Shown here: positions 15,145-23,762 of the stretch, piece by piece
Position numbering within the stretch: the first letter of the stretch is position 1
Layout: each line of letters begins with the position of its first letter
Source of the DNA: Armatimonadota bacterium
Lineage (GTDB): Bacteria; Armatimonadota; Fimbriimonadia; Fimbriimonadales; ATM1
DNA: 54,147 nt
Direction: 5' to 3'
Assembly: GCA_022567555.1 (NCBI GenBank)
Contig: JADFGT010000007.1
Span: 1 to 54,147 of the forward strand
Notes under the pieces: generated by a model
Databases searched by the model: none
What the model was told of the DNA's origin: nothing
What the model saw: only the letters and a program-made list of their open reading frames with translations
Made by a program: the position numbers and the translations under genes

Positions 15145-15747
15145 TCACTTCTTGACAAAGCGCGCGCCGCGCATGAGAGGATGGGCGAAGGACTGGCCGT
15201 CCGGCGCCAGAATCGCCGTTGCCGGCTCATTTAGTCCCGGGTCGATCGGTTGGCCGTTCTGCTCCGTGGCCGTTATCGCGAGTTCGGCGCCGTTCAGCAC
15301 GTAGGTCCCTTTCACCGACCTTTCTTCGCCCTCGAATGCTCGCACCAATTCCCATCTGCCGTCCTCGAAGAAGGTCAGCGTGTTTGCGACCTGCGGCTCG
15401 CCGGCCGCTTCCTCGGGGTACTCCATTTCCCATGTTCCCGTCATCGAGAACTTAGGAACGGGCATGACACCGGAGCTTGGGTCTGCGGTGTCGGTACCGC
15501 TATCGGGCGTGGACGCCGGCGGGCCTGCGCTGGCTTCGGAGGTGTCCGAACCGGTATCGGACAGAGACGCCGAGGGGCTGGCGCTGCTATCGCCGCTGTC
15601 CTCGGGTGGGGACCCCGCGATGGGAGGGTCGCTACGGGCGGTTTCTCCGCCTGAAGGGGTGTCCTGACCTGCGCTGTTGTCGGTGCCGGACCCGCAACCT
15701 GCTGCGAGCACCAGACTGAACAGAAATGGAATCAGTGTCTTCTTCAT
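15145..15747 (-). CDS. Lipoprotein with Ser/Asp-rich linker and small beta domain
   Basis: 200 residues from the ATG at 15747. MKKTLIPFLFSLVLAAGC is a lipoprotein signal with lipobox LAAGC, modified Cys at 18. Residues 19-100 are low-complexity Ser/Pro/Asp/Gly, a wall-spanning tether type. The C-terminal 100 residues contain FSMTGTWEMEY, LTFFEDGRWELV, VKGTYVLNGAELAITAT and FVKK, the pattern of small lipocalin-like 'DUF' domains found in many lipoproteins. Ends convergent with nth, 9 nt apart. Function unknown. Confidence 0.75.
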   Translation of the reverse strand: MKKTLIPFLFSLVLAAGCGSGTDNSAGQDTPSGGETARSDPPIAGSPPEDSGDSSASPSASLSDTGSDTSEASAGPPASTPDSGTDTADPSSGVMPVPKFSMTGTWEMEYPEEAAGEPQVANTLTFFEDGRWELVRAFEGEERSVKGTYVLNGAELAITATEQNGQPIDPGLNEPATAILAPDGQSFAHPLMRGARFVKK

Positions 15748-16081
15748 ACTTCTTTCGACTCCGGGTCGCAGGCGGCCTCCGAGCCTCATTTCCCGCCGGG
15801 ACGGACGGTGCACAATCAGCCGAGGCATCCAGGCGGCGACGCTGTCTGAGCCCGGCGCCCAGGCGAGGCCGCGACGGCCCGAAATCGCCAATCGGAATCA
15901 TGACACATCTATAATTGCGTGCCGGACGCGAATCCGAAACATGCATGCGGCTGATTGCTCGGTGGAGGCGTCCTGATTAATGCTGGCAGGTCCCGCCTGA
16001 GCGGCAGGAGAGCGCCGTTCCCTCGGCGAAGGGGTCTTCTGTTCAGCGGCGCAAAGGTAGGGCACCCTCAAAGAAAGTTTC
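15748..16081. other. Intergenic region upstream of dnaE
   Basis: 334 bp between the divergent lipoprotein gene and dnaE. It holds a TATAAT (15910-15915) on the plus strand, the likely dnaE promoter with a ~160-nt leader, but no clear -35 and no recognisable riboswitch or small gene. Confidence 0.5.
15910..15915 (+). promoter_or_regulatory. -10 box TATAAT upstream of dnaE
   Basis: A perfect hexamer 166 nt before the dnaE start codon. The long leader and missing -35 leave it uncertain. Confidence 0.4.
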
Positions 16082-19000
16082 ATGAGCGCATCGTTCGTCC
16101 ATCTGCACAACCACACCGAGTACAGCCTCCTGGACGGGGCGCAGCGCATCCCGCAGATGGTCGCCCGGGCCAAGGAGCTCGGCATGCCGGCGCTCGCCAT
16201 CTCCGATCACGGCGCCATGTACGGCGCGATGACCTTCTACCTCGAGTGCCGGAAGCAAGGGGTGAAGCCGATTATCGGCATGGAGGCGTACGTCGCGCCC
16301 GACGGCCGCCTTAAGAAGGCGGGAAGGGAGGATAAGAGCACCTATCATTTGCTGCTGTTAGCCAAGGACCGCGCCGGCTACCAGAACCTGTGCAAGTTGG
16401 CGACCCTGGCCGCGCTGGAGGGCTATTACTACAGGCCCCGGATAGATCACGACGTGCTGGGTCAGCACGCCGGCGGCCTGATCAGCACTACAACCTGTCT
16501 GGGGAGCGAGGTCTGCCAGTATTTGCTGGCGGGCGACTATGACAGGGCGCTCCGGACGGCCGCCATGTACAAGGAGATCTTCGGCGAGGGGAACTATTTC
16601 GTCGAACTGCAAGACCACCGCCTGAAGGAGCAAGCCCGCATCAAGGACGGCCTCCTGAAGATCGCCCAGGAGCTGAGCCTGCCCCTCGTTGCCACCAACG
16701 ACTCCCACTACCTTCGCAAGGAGGACGCGGGGGCGCACGACGTTCTTCTCTGCATCCAAACGAACTCGCGCGTGGAGGACACCAACAGGCTGCGCTTCGA
16801 GACCGAAGAGTTCTATCTGAAATCGCCTGAGGAGATGGCCGAGCTGTTTGCGGACCACCCCGAAGCCCTGGAAAACACTCTTGCGGTCGCGGAGGCCTGC
16901 GACCTGGACCTGGGGCACGAGCGAGCGGACCTGCCCGACCCGCAGATCCCGAACGGGCTGGCGCCACACGACCGCCTTGTGCAGCTCTGTAGTGAAGCGC
17001 TGCCCAGGCTGTACGACGGAGCGACCGCCGAGGCCGCGGAGCGAGTGGAGTATGAACTCGGAGTCATCAAGCAGACCGGCTTCTCGACTTACTTTCTCCT
17101 CGTCGGCGAGATTGCGCAGTTCGCCCGCAAGGAGGGCATCTACTTCGGAGTGCGAGGGTCCGCGGGCGGGTCGTTGGTCAGTTATTGCCTGGGCATCATT
17201 GACGTTGACCCGCTGGAATACGGCCTCACGTTCGAGCGCTTCCTGAACCCTGAGCGCAGCCAGATGCCGGACATAGACATGGACTTCGAGGACGCGCGGC
17301 GCGACGACGTGATCCGGTTTGTGCGCGAGCGGTTCGGCGAGGCGCACGTCGCGCAGATAATCACGTTCGGCACCTTGGGAGCGAAGGCGGCGATGCGCGA
17401 CGCGGGCAGGGCGCTCGGGAGGACGCCGGTGGACGTGGACCGGCTGTGCAAACTGGTTCCGAGCCTTCCGGGCTACACCTTGGAACGCGCGCTGAGCGAG
17501 GTGCCCGATTTCCGCCGCGCCTTCAACGAAGATGTGCAGGCGCGGCGGCTGATAGAAACCGCCAGCAAGGTGGAAGGCATCAGCCGCCACGTCGGAGTCC
17601 ACGCCGCAGGCGTGGTCATCAGCAAGGAACCCCTGGAAGACCGGCTGCCGCTCGCCAAGGGATCCGACGGCCAGATCCTGACCCAGTATCCGATGGGTGT
17701 GCTGGAACAGATCGGCCTTCTCAAAATGGACTTGCTGGGTCTCAGCAACCTCACCGTCCTGTCGCGCGCAGTTCAGAACATAAAGGCGGCTGGCAAGGGC
17801 GAGATTGACATCCACAAGATCCCGCTGGACGACAAGAAGACTTACGCAATGATCGCACGGGGAGAGACGACCGGCATCTTCCAATTGGAGAGCGAGGGGA
17901 TGCGGCGTTACGTTATGCAGCTGAAGCCGGAGAACGTGATCGAGCTCGCCGCGATGGTTGCGCTTCACAGGCCCGGACCGATGGAGCATATCGGCGAATA
18001 CATTGACGGCAAGTTCGGGCGCCGCAAGCCGCAATACGTGGACGAGAGGATGAAGCCGATCCTCACGGAGACCTATGGCGTCATCGTTTTCCAAGACCAG
18101 GTTCTCCAGTTGGTGCGGGTGCTGGCGGGCTTCTCTCTGGGCGAAGCGGACGTGCTGCGCAAGGCGATGGGCAAGAAGCAGCGCAGCCTGATGGAAGCGC
18201 AGGAGAAGGAGTTCATCCGGCGGGCGGTGGAGAACGGCATGACCGAAAAGAACGCGCACCGCGTGTTCGATCTGCTCGAACCGTTCGCCGGATACGCGTT
18301 CAACAAGGCGCACGCCGTCTGCTACGCGCTCATTGCTTATCAGACCGCTTATCTGAAGGCGAACTTCCCGGTGGAATACATGGCGGCGCTCCTCGGCGCT
18401 TACCGCGACAAAGAGGACAAGATAATCGGCTGCGTGGAGGAGTGCCGGCGGATGGGGATCGAGGTGCTGCCGCCCGACATCAATCGCTCGAACGTTGACT
18501 TCACCATCGAGCGCGAAGCGGCGGACGACCCGGCCAAGGTCCGCTTCGGCCTCGGCGCTATCAAGGGGATCGGCGACGCGGCGATCGAGGCTATCCTCAA
18601 GGCGCGCGAGGGGGGGGCGTTCGCCCACCTGTTCGACCTCGCTGAGCGGGCTTCGGAGTCCGGCGCGTTGAACCGCACCGGCGTCGAGGCGCTGGTCAAG
18701 TCCGGCTCGCTGGACTCGCTGGAGAAGAATCGGAACAAACTGCTCGCGATGGTGGATACGGCGGTCGCGTGGGCGGCGCAGGCCGCGCGGGACAAGCAGT
18801 CCGGCCAGGAGTCGCTGTTCGGAGAGAACGGCGGGCGGGGGGGGCCGCGTGAATACCCCGTCCTTCCTCATGCGGAGGAACCCAGCCGCCAGGAAACCCT
18901 GGCGATGGAGAAGGAGGTGCTGGGCCTTTATGTTAGCGACCACCCGCTGAGGGGGCATGAAGAGGCCTTGACGCGAAAGGCGACGCACAAGGCGGGTTCG

Positions 19001-19645
19001 ATGGCGGAACTGGAAGACGGAACTGCCGTGACGCTCGCCGGCGTCATCGCGGGCCGGCGCGAGATAAGAACGCGCTCGAAAAACGAACTGATGGCCTCTC
19101 TGACCCTCGAAGATCTCTCCGGCCAGGCGCTGATCATCGTTTTCCCCTCCGTTTATGAGGAATACCGCTCGCTGCTCGGGAAGGACCAGCTGATTTCTGT
19201 GCGCGGGCAGGTGCGGCACCGCGACCGGCCGAACGGCGGCGGACGGTCCATCGAAGTTATCGCGCGGAAGATCGATCCGCTGCTGTCAGGCGAAGCAGAT
19301 GCGCCCCGGAAGGGCAACTCCCTCAACACGTCGCGTGTTGAGGGAGTTAATGGACCGCGTGTTGAGGGAGATAACGCCCCCCCCGGAGTCGTCACCGTCA
19401 GTGTGCTGCGCGCGTCGCGGCCGGAGTTGGAGAAGTTGCGCGAACTGATAAAGGCGAACCCGGGCGAATTCGACATCACCCTCGAAGTCTGCGGCAACGG
19501 CGCGTCCGGCAGCGAACCGAGCGGACTGACGCTTATCAAAACGTATCGCTACCCGCACCAGGTGAGCGACGGGCCGTGGATTCAGCAGTTGCGGCGCACG
19601 CTTTCACACTGCTTCGTTATCGTTCGGAGAAAGACGGGGCAGTAG
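16082..19645 (+). CDS. dnaE: DNA polymerase III alpha subunit
   Basis: 1187 residues, full length. PHP domain at the N-terminus (FVHLHNHTEYSLLDGAQRI), palm with catalytic acids in MPDIDMDFEDARRDDVI, fingers (LHRPGPMEHIGEYIDGK), helix-hairpin-helix (IKGIGDAAIEAIL), then an OB-fold (VTLAGVIAGRREIRTRSKNE) and a C-terminal domain. Between the OB-fold and C-terminal domain (residues about 1079-1100) the coding sequence contains a palindromic repeat (19316-19380), encoding NSLNTSRVEGVNGPRVEGDN. It carries three 8-nt G or C runs (18610-18617, 18837-18844, 19377-19384), all in frame. Core replicative polymerase of the organism. Confidence 0.97.
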   Translation: MSASFVHLHNHTEYSLLDGAQRIPQMVARAKELGMPALAISDHGAMYGAMTFYLECRKQGVKPIIGMEAYVAPDGRLKKAGREDKSTYHLLLLAKDRAGYQNLCKLATLAALEGYYYRPRIDHDVLGQHAGGLISTTTCLGSEVCQYLLAGDYDRALRTAAMYKEIFGEGNYFVELQDHRLKEQARIKDGLLKIAQELSLPLVATNDSHYLRKEDAGAHDVLLCIQTNSRVEDTNRLRFETEEFYLKSPEEMAELFADHPEALENTLAVAEACDLDLGHERADLPDPQIPNGLAPHDRLVQLCSEALPRLYDGATAEAAERVEYELGVIKQTGFSTYFLLVGEIAQFARKEGIYFGVRGSAGGSLVSYCLGIIDVDPLEYGLTFERFLNPERSQMPDIDMDFEDARRDDVIRFVRERFGEAHVAQIITFGTLGAKAAMRDAGRALGRTPVDVDRLCKLVPSLPGYTLERALSEVPDFRRAFNEDVQARRLIETASKVEGISRHVGVHAAGVVISKEPLEDRLPLAKGSDGQILTQYPMGVLEQIGLLKMDLLGLSNLTVLSRAVQNIKAAGKGEIDIHKIPLDDKKTYAMIARGETTGIFQLESEGMRRYVMQLKPENVIELAAMVALHRPGPMEHIGEYIDGKFGRRKPQYVDERMKPILTETYGVIVFQDQVLQLVRVLAGFSLGEADVLRKAMGKKQRSLMEAQEKEFIRRAVENGMTEKNAHRVFDLLEPFAGYAFNKAHAVCYALIAYQTAYLKANFPVEYMAALLGAYRDKEDKIIGCVEECRRMGIEVLPPDINRSNVDFTIEREAADDPAKVRFGLGAIKGIGDAAIEAILKAREGGAFAHLFDLAERASESGALNRTGVEALVKSGSLDSLEKNRNKLLAMVDTAVAWAAQAARDKQSGQESLFGENGGRGGPREYPVLPHAEEPSRQETLAMEKEVLGLYVSDHPLRGHEEALTRKATHKAGSMAELEDGTAVTLAGVIAGRREIRTRSKNELMASLTLEDLSGQALIIVFPSVYEEYRSLLGKDQLISVRGQVRHRDRPNGGGRSIEVIARKIDPLLSGEADAPRKGNSLNTSRVEGVNGPRVEGDNAPPGVVTVSVLRASRPELEKLRELIKANPGEFDITLEVCGNGASGSEPSGLTLIKTYRYPHQVSDGPWIQQLRRTLSHCFVIVRRKTGQ
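19316..19380. repeat. Palindromic element inside dnaE, related to the one at the end of metE
   Basis: AACTCCCTCAACACG (19316-19330) pairs perfectly with CGTGTTGAGGGAGTT (19334-19348) across TCG, a 15-bp stem. The right half is then repeated with a 24-nt period (19333-19356 and 19357-19380), so eight codons are duplicated in frame. The same palindrome, with one G-U pair, lies at 43436-43474 in metE. Confidence 0.85.
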
Positions 19646-19661
19646 GATGCGCCAATCCAAT

Positions 19662-19773
19662 GCCTCCCCATCCCCAGATGGGGAGGCTCTTGCTCATCGC
19701 TCAGGAAACCGACGCGGGCTGGAAGCCCGCAGCACAAGACCTCATGCCTCCGCATGTGGGCATGCGGAGGCAT
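19662..19773. repeat. Composite three-hairpin intergenic element, copy 1
   Basis: Hairpin A: GCCTCCCCATC-CCCA-GATGGGGAGGC (19662-19687). Middle: GCGGGCT-GGA-AGCCCGC (19714-19730). Hairpin B: ATGCCTCCGCATG-TGGG-CATGCGGAGGCAT (19744-19773). It fills the gap between dnaE and the DUF4328 gene. Hairpins A and B recur in the same order in the next two intergenic regions. Confidence 0.85.
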
Positions 19774-19798
19774 GGGAAACTCGATGTGTGAGTGAAAA

Positions 19799-20530
19799 AT
19801 GAGTTCATATAGCGTACCGCCACAGGCAAGGCCCGCTTTCCAGCCGATCGGTTCCGTCGCCCGGTTCGTTGTCATCCTCCTCGCTATGAATGCGGTGGCA
19901 AGCCTGATTGCTCTGCTCCTTGGCCGATCCGAAATCGCACTCCTGCAGAGGATTCAGTCTGGAGAGGTCGTGACGGAATCGGAGATTACAATGAACGACC
20001 TGGTGGTCGGCGGTTTCGCGATGGTTCAATTGCTGATTGTGCTGGTCACCGTGGTGCTATTTTTCATCTGGTTTTACCGGGCGTATTACAACCTGGCTGC
20101 CCTGCGAGTGTCGGGCCGCAAATACGCCGCCGGTTGGGCGGTCGGGTGGTGGTTCATCCCGATTGCAAACCTGATCTTGCCCTACAACATTGCCAAAGAG
20201 ATCTGGCAGGCCAGCGACCCTCAAGACCTGGCGCCGGAAGGGAACGCGTGGAGACGGAACAGTGTAACGCCTCTCTTAGGTGTGTGGTGGCTGGTGTGGA
20301 TCGTGAGCCACTTCGCGGACTCCGGCTATCTCATGGCGACGGTTGCCGCGGTCACGATTGAGGAGATGATAGCCGCGTCCAACATAGGGACGGTCACAGA
20401 CGTGATAGATATGCTTTCTGCGCTCCTTGCGCTTTCGGTTGTCAGGGCAATTACCGCGAGGCAGGAACAGAAGATGGCGCGGCTGGTGTACGTGCCGCCG
20501 GTGGAAACCCCGAGTCCCTATCCTCGGTGA
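19799..20530 (+). CDS. DUF4328-type membrane protein
   Basis: 243 residues, five to six predicted helices. The motif FYRAYYNLAALRV, then YAAGWAVGWWFIPIANLILP and EIWQAS, is the signature of the DUF4328 family. The N-terminus has a short Pro/Gln stretch before the first helix (VARFVVILLAMNAVASLIALL) and the C-terminus is cytosolic and basic. Function unknown; family members are bacterial integral membrane proteins of uncharacterised role. The gene is bracketed by composite hairpin elements on both sides and may be its own transcription unit. Confidence 0.8.
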   Translation: MSSYSVPPQARPAFQPIGSVARFVVILLAMNAVASLIALLLGRSEIALLQRIQSGEVVTESEITMNDLVVGGFAMVQLLIVLVTVVLFFIWFYRAYYNLAALRVSGRKYAAGWAVGWWFIPIANLILPYNIAKEIWQASDPQDLAPEGNAWRRNSVTPLLGVWWLVWIVSHFADSGYLMATVAAVTIEEMIAASNIGTVTDVIDMLSALLALSVVRAITARQEQKMARLVYVPPVETPSPYPR

Positions 20531-20582
20531 TATCGGTTTCAATGTCCTGCCCGAGGGCGGGAATGCAGCGCGCCGCTTCTCA

Positions 20583-20720
20583 AGCCTCCCCATCCCCAGA
20601 TGGGGAGGCTTCCTTTTCACCGCTGCCGCGTCCCTTCCGCGGGACGCGAGAGCCCAGCAGACGCGACCGGTGGAACGGTCGCGGCAGCAAACGCCTCCGC
20701 ATGTGGGCATGCGGACGCAT
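20583..20720. repeat. Composite hairpin element, copy 2
   Basis: Hairpin A (20583-20610) is identical in core to copy 1, with a 12-bp stem. The middle is longer and cruciform: GCTGCCGCG...CGCGGCAGC encloses GCGTCCC/GGGACGC and GCGACCG/CGGTCGC stems. Hairpin B (20691-20720) has one mismatch in its outer stem. Lies between the DUF4328 gene and the nitroreductase. Confidence 0.85.
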
Positions 20721-20768
20721 TGGAAACCTCTCGGCTGTTGCCGCATGACCGCCGGGTAACGTGACCTC

Positions 20769-21431
20769 ATGGTTTACAAGCCGGTTCCGTATCGGCCGCC
20801 GAGAGTCTCGCCCACAGAGGGCCTCCGCCGCCTGAGAGAAGATTATGAAACGGCGCAGCAGAGGCGCACCGTGAGGACCTTCTCGCCGGATCCGGTCCCG
20901 CGCGAAATGATCGAGACCGCACTCCTCATTGCCGGAACGGCGCCCAGCGGTGCGCACCGGCAGCCGTGGCATTTCGTTGCAATCGGCGACGCTGACACCA
21001 AGGCGCAAATCAAGCGAGAGGTGGAGCAGGCCGAACGGGACTTTTATGAGCGCCGCGCACCGAAAGAGTGGCTGGAGGCGCTCGCCCCCCTGGGCACCGA
21101 CTCCCGGAAAGATTATCTGACCGTGGCACCCTGGCTGATCGTCGTGTTTCGTCGCGATTACGACCTATCGGAGGACGGCAAGCGGCTGAAGAACTATTAC
21201 ATGACGGAATCGGTGGGCATCGCGGTGGGGTTTCTTCTGCAGGCGCTTCATCGGGCGGGGTTGGTCGCACTCACGCACACGCCGGCGCCGATGACGTTTC
21301 TGCGCGACATCTGCGAGAGGCCTGTCAACGAGAAGCCTTTCGTTTTGATACCTGTCGGGTATCCGGCGGAGGACTGCGTTGTTCCGGACCTGGCAAGAAA
21401 GCCGCTGTCGGAGATCGCGGAGTTCCGCTAA
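20769..21431 (+). CDS. Nitroreductase-family flavoprotein, iodotyrosine-deiodinase-like
   Basis: 220 residues. RRTVRTFSPDPVPREMIETAL and LIAGTAPSGAHRQPWHFVAI are the FMN-binding start of the nitroreductase fold. NYYMTESVGIAVGFLLQALH with AGLVALTHTPAPMTFL matches the subgroup that includes iodotyrosine deiodinases. Such enzymes use FMN and NAD(P)H-derived electrons to reduce nitro groups, quinones or carbon-halogen bonds; the true substrate cannot be read. No signal peptide; cytoplasmic. ATG at 20769 has a weak ribosome site. Confidence 0.87.
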   Translation: MVYKPVPYRPPRVSPTEGLRRLREDYETAQQRRTVRTFSPDPVPREMIETALLIAGTAPSGAHRQPWHFVAIGDADTKAQIKREVEQAERDFYERRAPKEWLEALAPLGTDSRKDYLTVAPWLIVVFRRDYDLSEDGKRLKNYYMTESVGIAVGFLLQALHRAGLVALTHTPAPMTFLRDICERPVNEKPFVLIPVGYPAEDCVVPDLARKPLSEIAEFR

Positions 21432-21757
21432 GCGGCGCGCGCGGTCTGCCGCGTCCATGCAGCGGGGACTCTGCGACATATGCCTATGTCAATGTCCGTG
21501 GCCGAGAGCCGCCTGATCTCGCCGACGGCGACCCTCAGATGCGCGAATTGAACTCACGGCGAAACCTACGGGTCGCCTCAGCATGGGGAGAATCAACAGA
21601 ATGAGGCGCCCTCGTGATCCAGGTGAGGCGTCCACCCGCAGTTTTACTGCCTCCCTATCCCCTGGGGAGGCTCTGACTCGGCCCTACGAAAGCCTCCGCA
21701 TGTGGGCATCCGGAGGCAAGGAAATCCGCCGACCTGCTGCGTAGGGCGCACGCCGCG
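21432..21757. other. Intergenic region with third hairpin-element copy
   Basis: 326 bp between convergent genes. Apart from the degenerate composite element at 21649-21717 it holds no gene, promoter or other structure that I can recognise. Confidence 0.6.
21649..21717. repeat. Composite hairpin element, copy 3 (degenerate, short)
   Basis: Hairpin A is worn (GCCTCCC ... GGGGAGGC, 21649-21671) and hairpin B keeps the TGGG loop with one mismatch (21692-21717). The middle part is reduced to about 20 nt. Confidence 0.7.
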
Positions 21758-22882
21758 CTAAGCCCCGGCGTCATCCACAACCCGCCACCCTTGAACAATG
21801 CCGCTGTAATACTCATGGATCAGCAGCGTCTTTCCCTGCACGCCCAGTATCTTTGCGCCCTGCGGCACCTCCACCTTCGAAATCAGCCGCCCGTCGCGCC
21901 CGTCCAGCAGATGCAACGCATTCCCTTTGAGCGCCACCGCGTAAGCGCCCATCCAGCGCGCCCGGCTGTTCGCGAACTCCTTTTTCCTCCATAGAATCTT
22001 GCCCGTGGCAACGTCCACGCGTTGCAGTTCGGGAAATCGGTCGCCCGATTCAGGAGGTGGATACCCGCGGTTAGGACTTCCCAATATCCCGAGGGGGCCG
22101 ACGTCATACATGTAGTAATCGGCGCCTCCCCCGACCGGGCTCGGCTTCAGTTCTTTCGTGAAGGCCGTAAACAGGAACGTTTCCGTCCCTACGCCGACGA
22201 AGTTCTGCTCGATTGCGAACGGGCCGTTGTCAGGGTTCCCCAAAAGCCCCTCGACCGGCCAAGCGCCACCGTTGAGCGCCACGCGCCGAATCACCTTGTA
22301 TGTGCTCGGCTCCGCCTCCACCAGATAGTCCGCGTCCGGAAACGGACGGCCATACTCCACCATGAGCCGACGCTTCGGCGAATCCCAAATCACCCCGTAC
22401 CTCTTCCTCTCCGGCATGGGCGGCAGCGGATCGCCGGTTATGCCGTCTATCTCCAGCGCAGGCGCGTTGTTCCGCGTCATCACAACCTGCCGGCCGTGCA
22501 CAGAGGGCACATAGTACTCCTCCTCCATCACATGCTCCGCCAGTAGCGCGCCGTCGGTGATCCGGTAGACGCTCAGCGTGTACGGCGCCGGCCAGCCCCC
22601 TGTCCGCACGTCGCGCAAAACATAGACGAGAACTCCGTTAGCCGGATTCTGAGGATAGTAACGACCTTCGGCAAGAATGCGAAAGGACTTCGATTTCGGA
22701 TCGAAGCGCAGCGGCCACCTCCGCTGGCCCTCGATGACGGCGTCCACTACGAAGTGCTCGCTGTCGCGGGGTCCCGGATGGAACGAATAGATCTGCCCTG
22801 CCTTTGCTTCCCAAACCTTTACAAGCGCGGCCTGTGAAGCGCCGCCGAGCGCGAACATTGCGATAATGCCGACTGCAAGCAT
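21758..22882 (-). CDS. Secreted beta-rich protein, unknown function
   Basis: 374 residues from ATG 22882, chosen because it opens a signal peptide (MLAVGIIAMFALGGASQA); the longer frame to 22984 crosses a hairpin-like repeat and lacks a signal. A TACAAT (22910-22905) is a likely -10. The body is rich in short strands, with periodic phrases such as VLVYVLRDVRTGGWPAPYTL, LQRVDVATGKILWRKKEF and LHLLDGRDGRLISKVEVP, which read like beta-propeller (PQQ/WD-type) blades. No enzyme motif was seen. It ends convergent with the nitroreductase. Confidence 0.65.
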   Translation of the reverse strand: MLAVGIIAMFALGGASQAALVKVWEAKAGQIYSFHPGPRDSEHFVVDAVIEGQRRWPLRFDPKSKSFRILAEGRYYPQNPANGVLVYVLRDVRTGGWPAPYTLSVYRITDGALLAEHVMEEEYYVPSVHGRQVVMTRNNAPALEIDGITGDPLPPMPERKRYGVIWDSPKRRLMVEYGRPFPDADYLVEAEPSTYKVIRRVALNGGAWPVEGLLGNPDNGPFAIEQNFVGVGTETFLFTAFTKELKPSPVGGGADYYMYDVGPLGILGSPNRGYPPPESGDRFPELQRVDVATGKILWRKKEFANSRARWMGAYAVALKGNALHLLDGRDGRLISKVEVPQGAKILGVQGKTLLIHEYYSGIVQGWRVVDDAGA

Positions 22883-23006
22883 GAGAGGGCTGCGTCCCTC
22901 CAGTATTGTACCTCGCTCCGCCCTGACGCCTTCCTCCAATTCCCAGATCGGTACGAAAGCCTTCTCGTGCCTCCGGATCCCCAAATGGGGAGTGATACGG
23001 ATTCGC

Positions 23007-23762
23007 TCAAGGCTCGCGCTTCGCCGGGTTGGACACCATCCGTCGAATCTCTTCGCGAATCGGTTCGGGGAGGGTCGTGAACCGGATGCCGAGGCGGCAG
23101 CGGCCTTGCGCGTCCGTCGTCATCTTGCGGCAACTCGTGACCACGCCGTCGCACTCTATCGGAAGCGATTCTTTTCCTTCCAGCCGCAGCAGCATGCCGA
23201 TGTTTTCCCCCACCTCCACGGCCACCGGCGCGGTCAGCCCTACGCCGCCTTCGGAGAGGTCGAACAGGTCCATGTTCGCATCCCGCCCGCCGAGCCGCAC
23301 AAGGGCAACTCCGCTCGCCGGAGCGCGCGTGAACATGCGGCGGTCCTTGCGGTTGGGCGCCCGGGCGATGAGCAGCGCGACAGGAGTGTCGCACCCACCG
23401 AGGGCCTGGAGCACAAGCACGCGGATGGAGCCCGCCTCGTGGCGCAGCCGCGCCTCGGAGCCGGGTGGAGGCAGTTCGTCGGAGGCGTCGTCGGGCTTGA
23501 AGTCGCAGACGTGGAGCCGCGCCGTAACCCGGCCCTCGACGCGGAGGCCGGCCCATTCAAGGCGGCATTCGGGAAGTTCGATAGCGCCCGGCGATGGAAT
23601 CGCACGGAGACCGGCCAAAACGCGGCGGGCGGCCTCGAACCCTTCGCCCAGGGGCAGCTCTTCGGCGGGCAGCATGTCCTCGCGGCCGAGGAGCCGCCAG
23701 TAAGCTTCGAGCGTCTGCTCGACCCAGGCGGACAGGTCCCCCTTTACCGAAACGGCGCCCAT
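23007..23762 (-). CDS. PilZ-domain protein (cyclic-di-GMP receptor candidate)
   Basis: 251 residues. The C-terminal PilZ domain contains the two binding motifs of the family: RKDRRMFTRAP (RxxxR) and, 30 residues later, DLSEGGVGL (D/N-x-S-x-x-G). The N-terminal 140 residues are a separate domain of YcgR-N-like type, probably binding or anchoring. Cytoplasmic. The start overlaps the end of the upstream pseudopilin-like gene by 19 nt, so they share a transcript. Partners are likely to be the envelope proteins upstream; output is unknown. Confidence 0.85.
   Translation of the reverse strand: MGAVSVKGDLSAWVEQTLEAYWRLLGREDMLPAEELPLGEGFEAARRVLAGLRAIPSPGAIELPECRLEWAGLRVEGRVTARLHVCDFKPDDASDELPPPGSEARLRHEAGSIRVLVLQALGGCDTPVALLIARAPNRKDRRMFTRAPASGVALVRLGGRDANMDLFDLSEGGVGLTAPVAVEVGENIGMLLRLEGKESLPIECDGVVTSCRKMTTDAQGRCRLGIRFTTLPEPIREEIRRMVSNPAKREP

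Noticed and set aside
16358-19219. Very long open frame opposite dnaE (about 950 codons)
   Set aside because: Runs antisense to a certain gene, has no ribosome site, and its composition mirrors GC-rich codon bias of the true strand.
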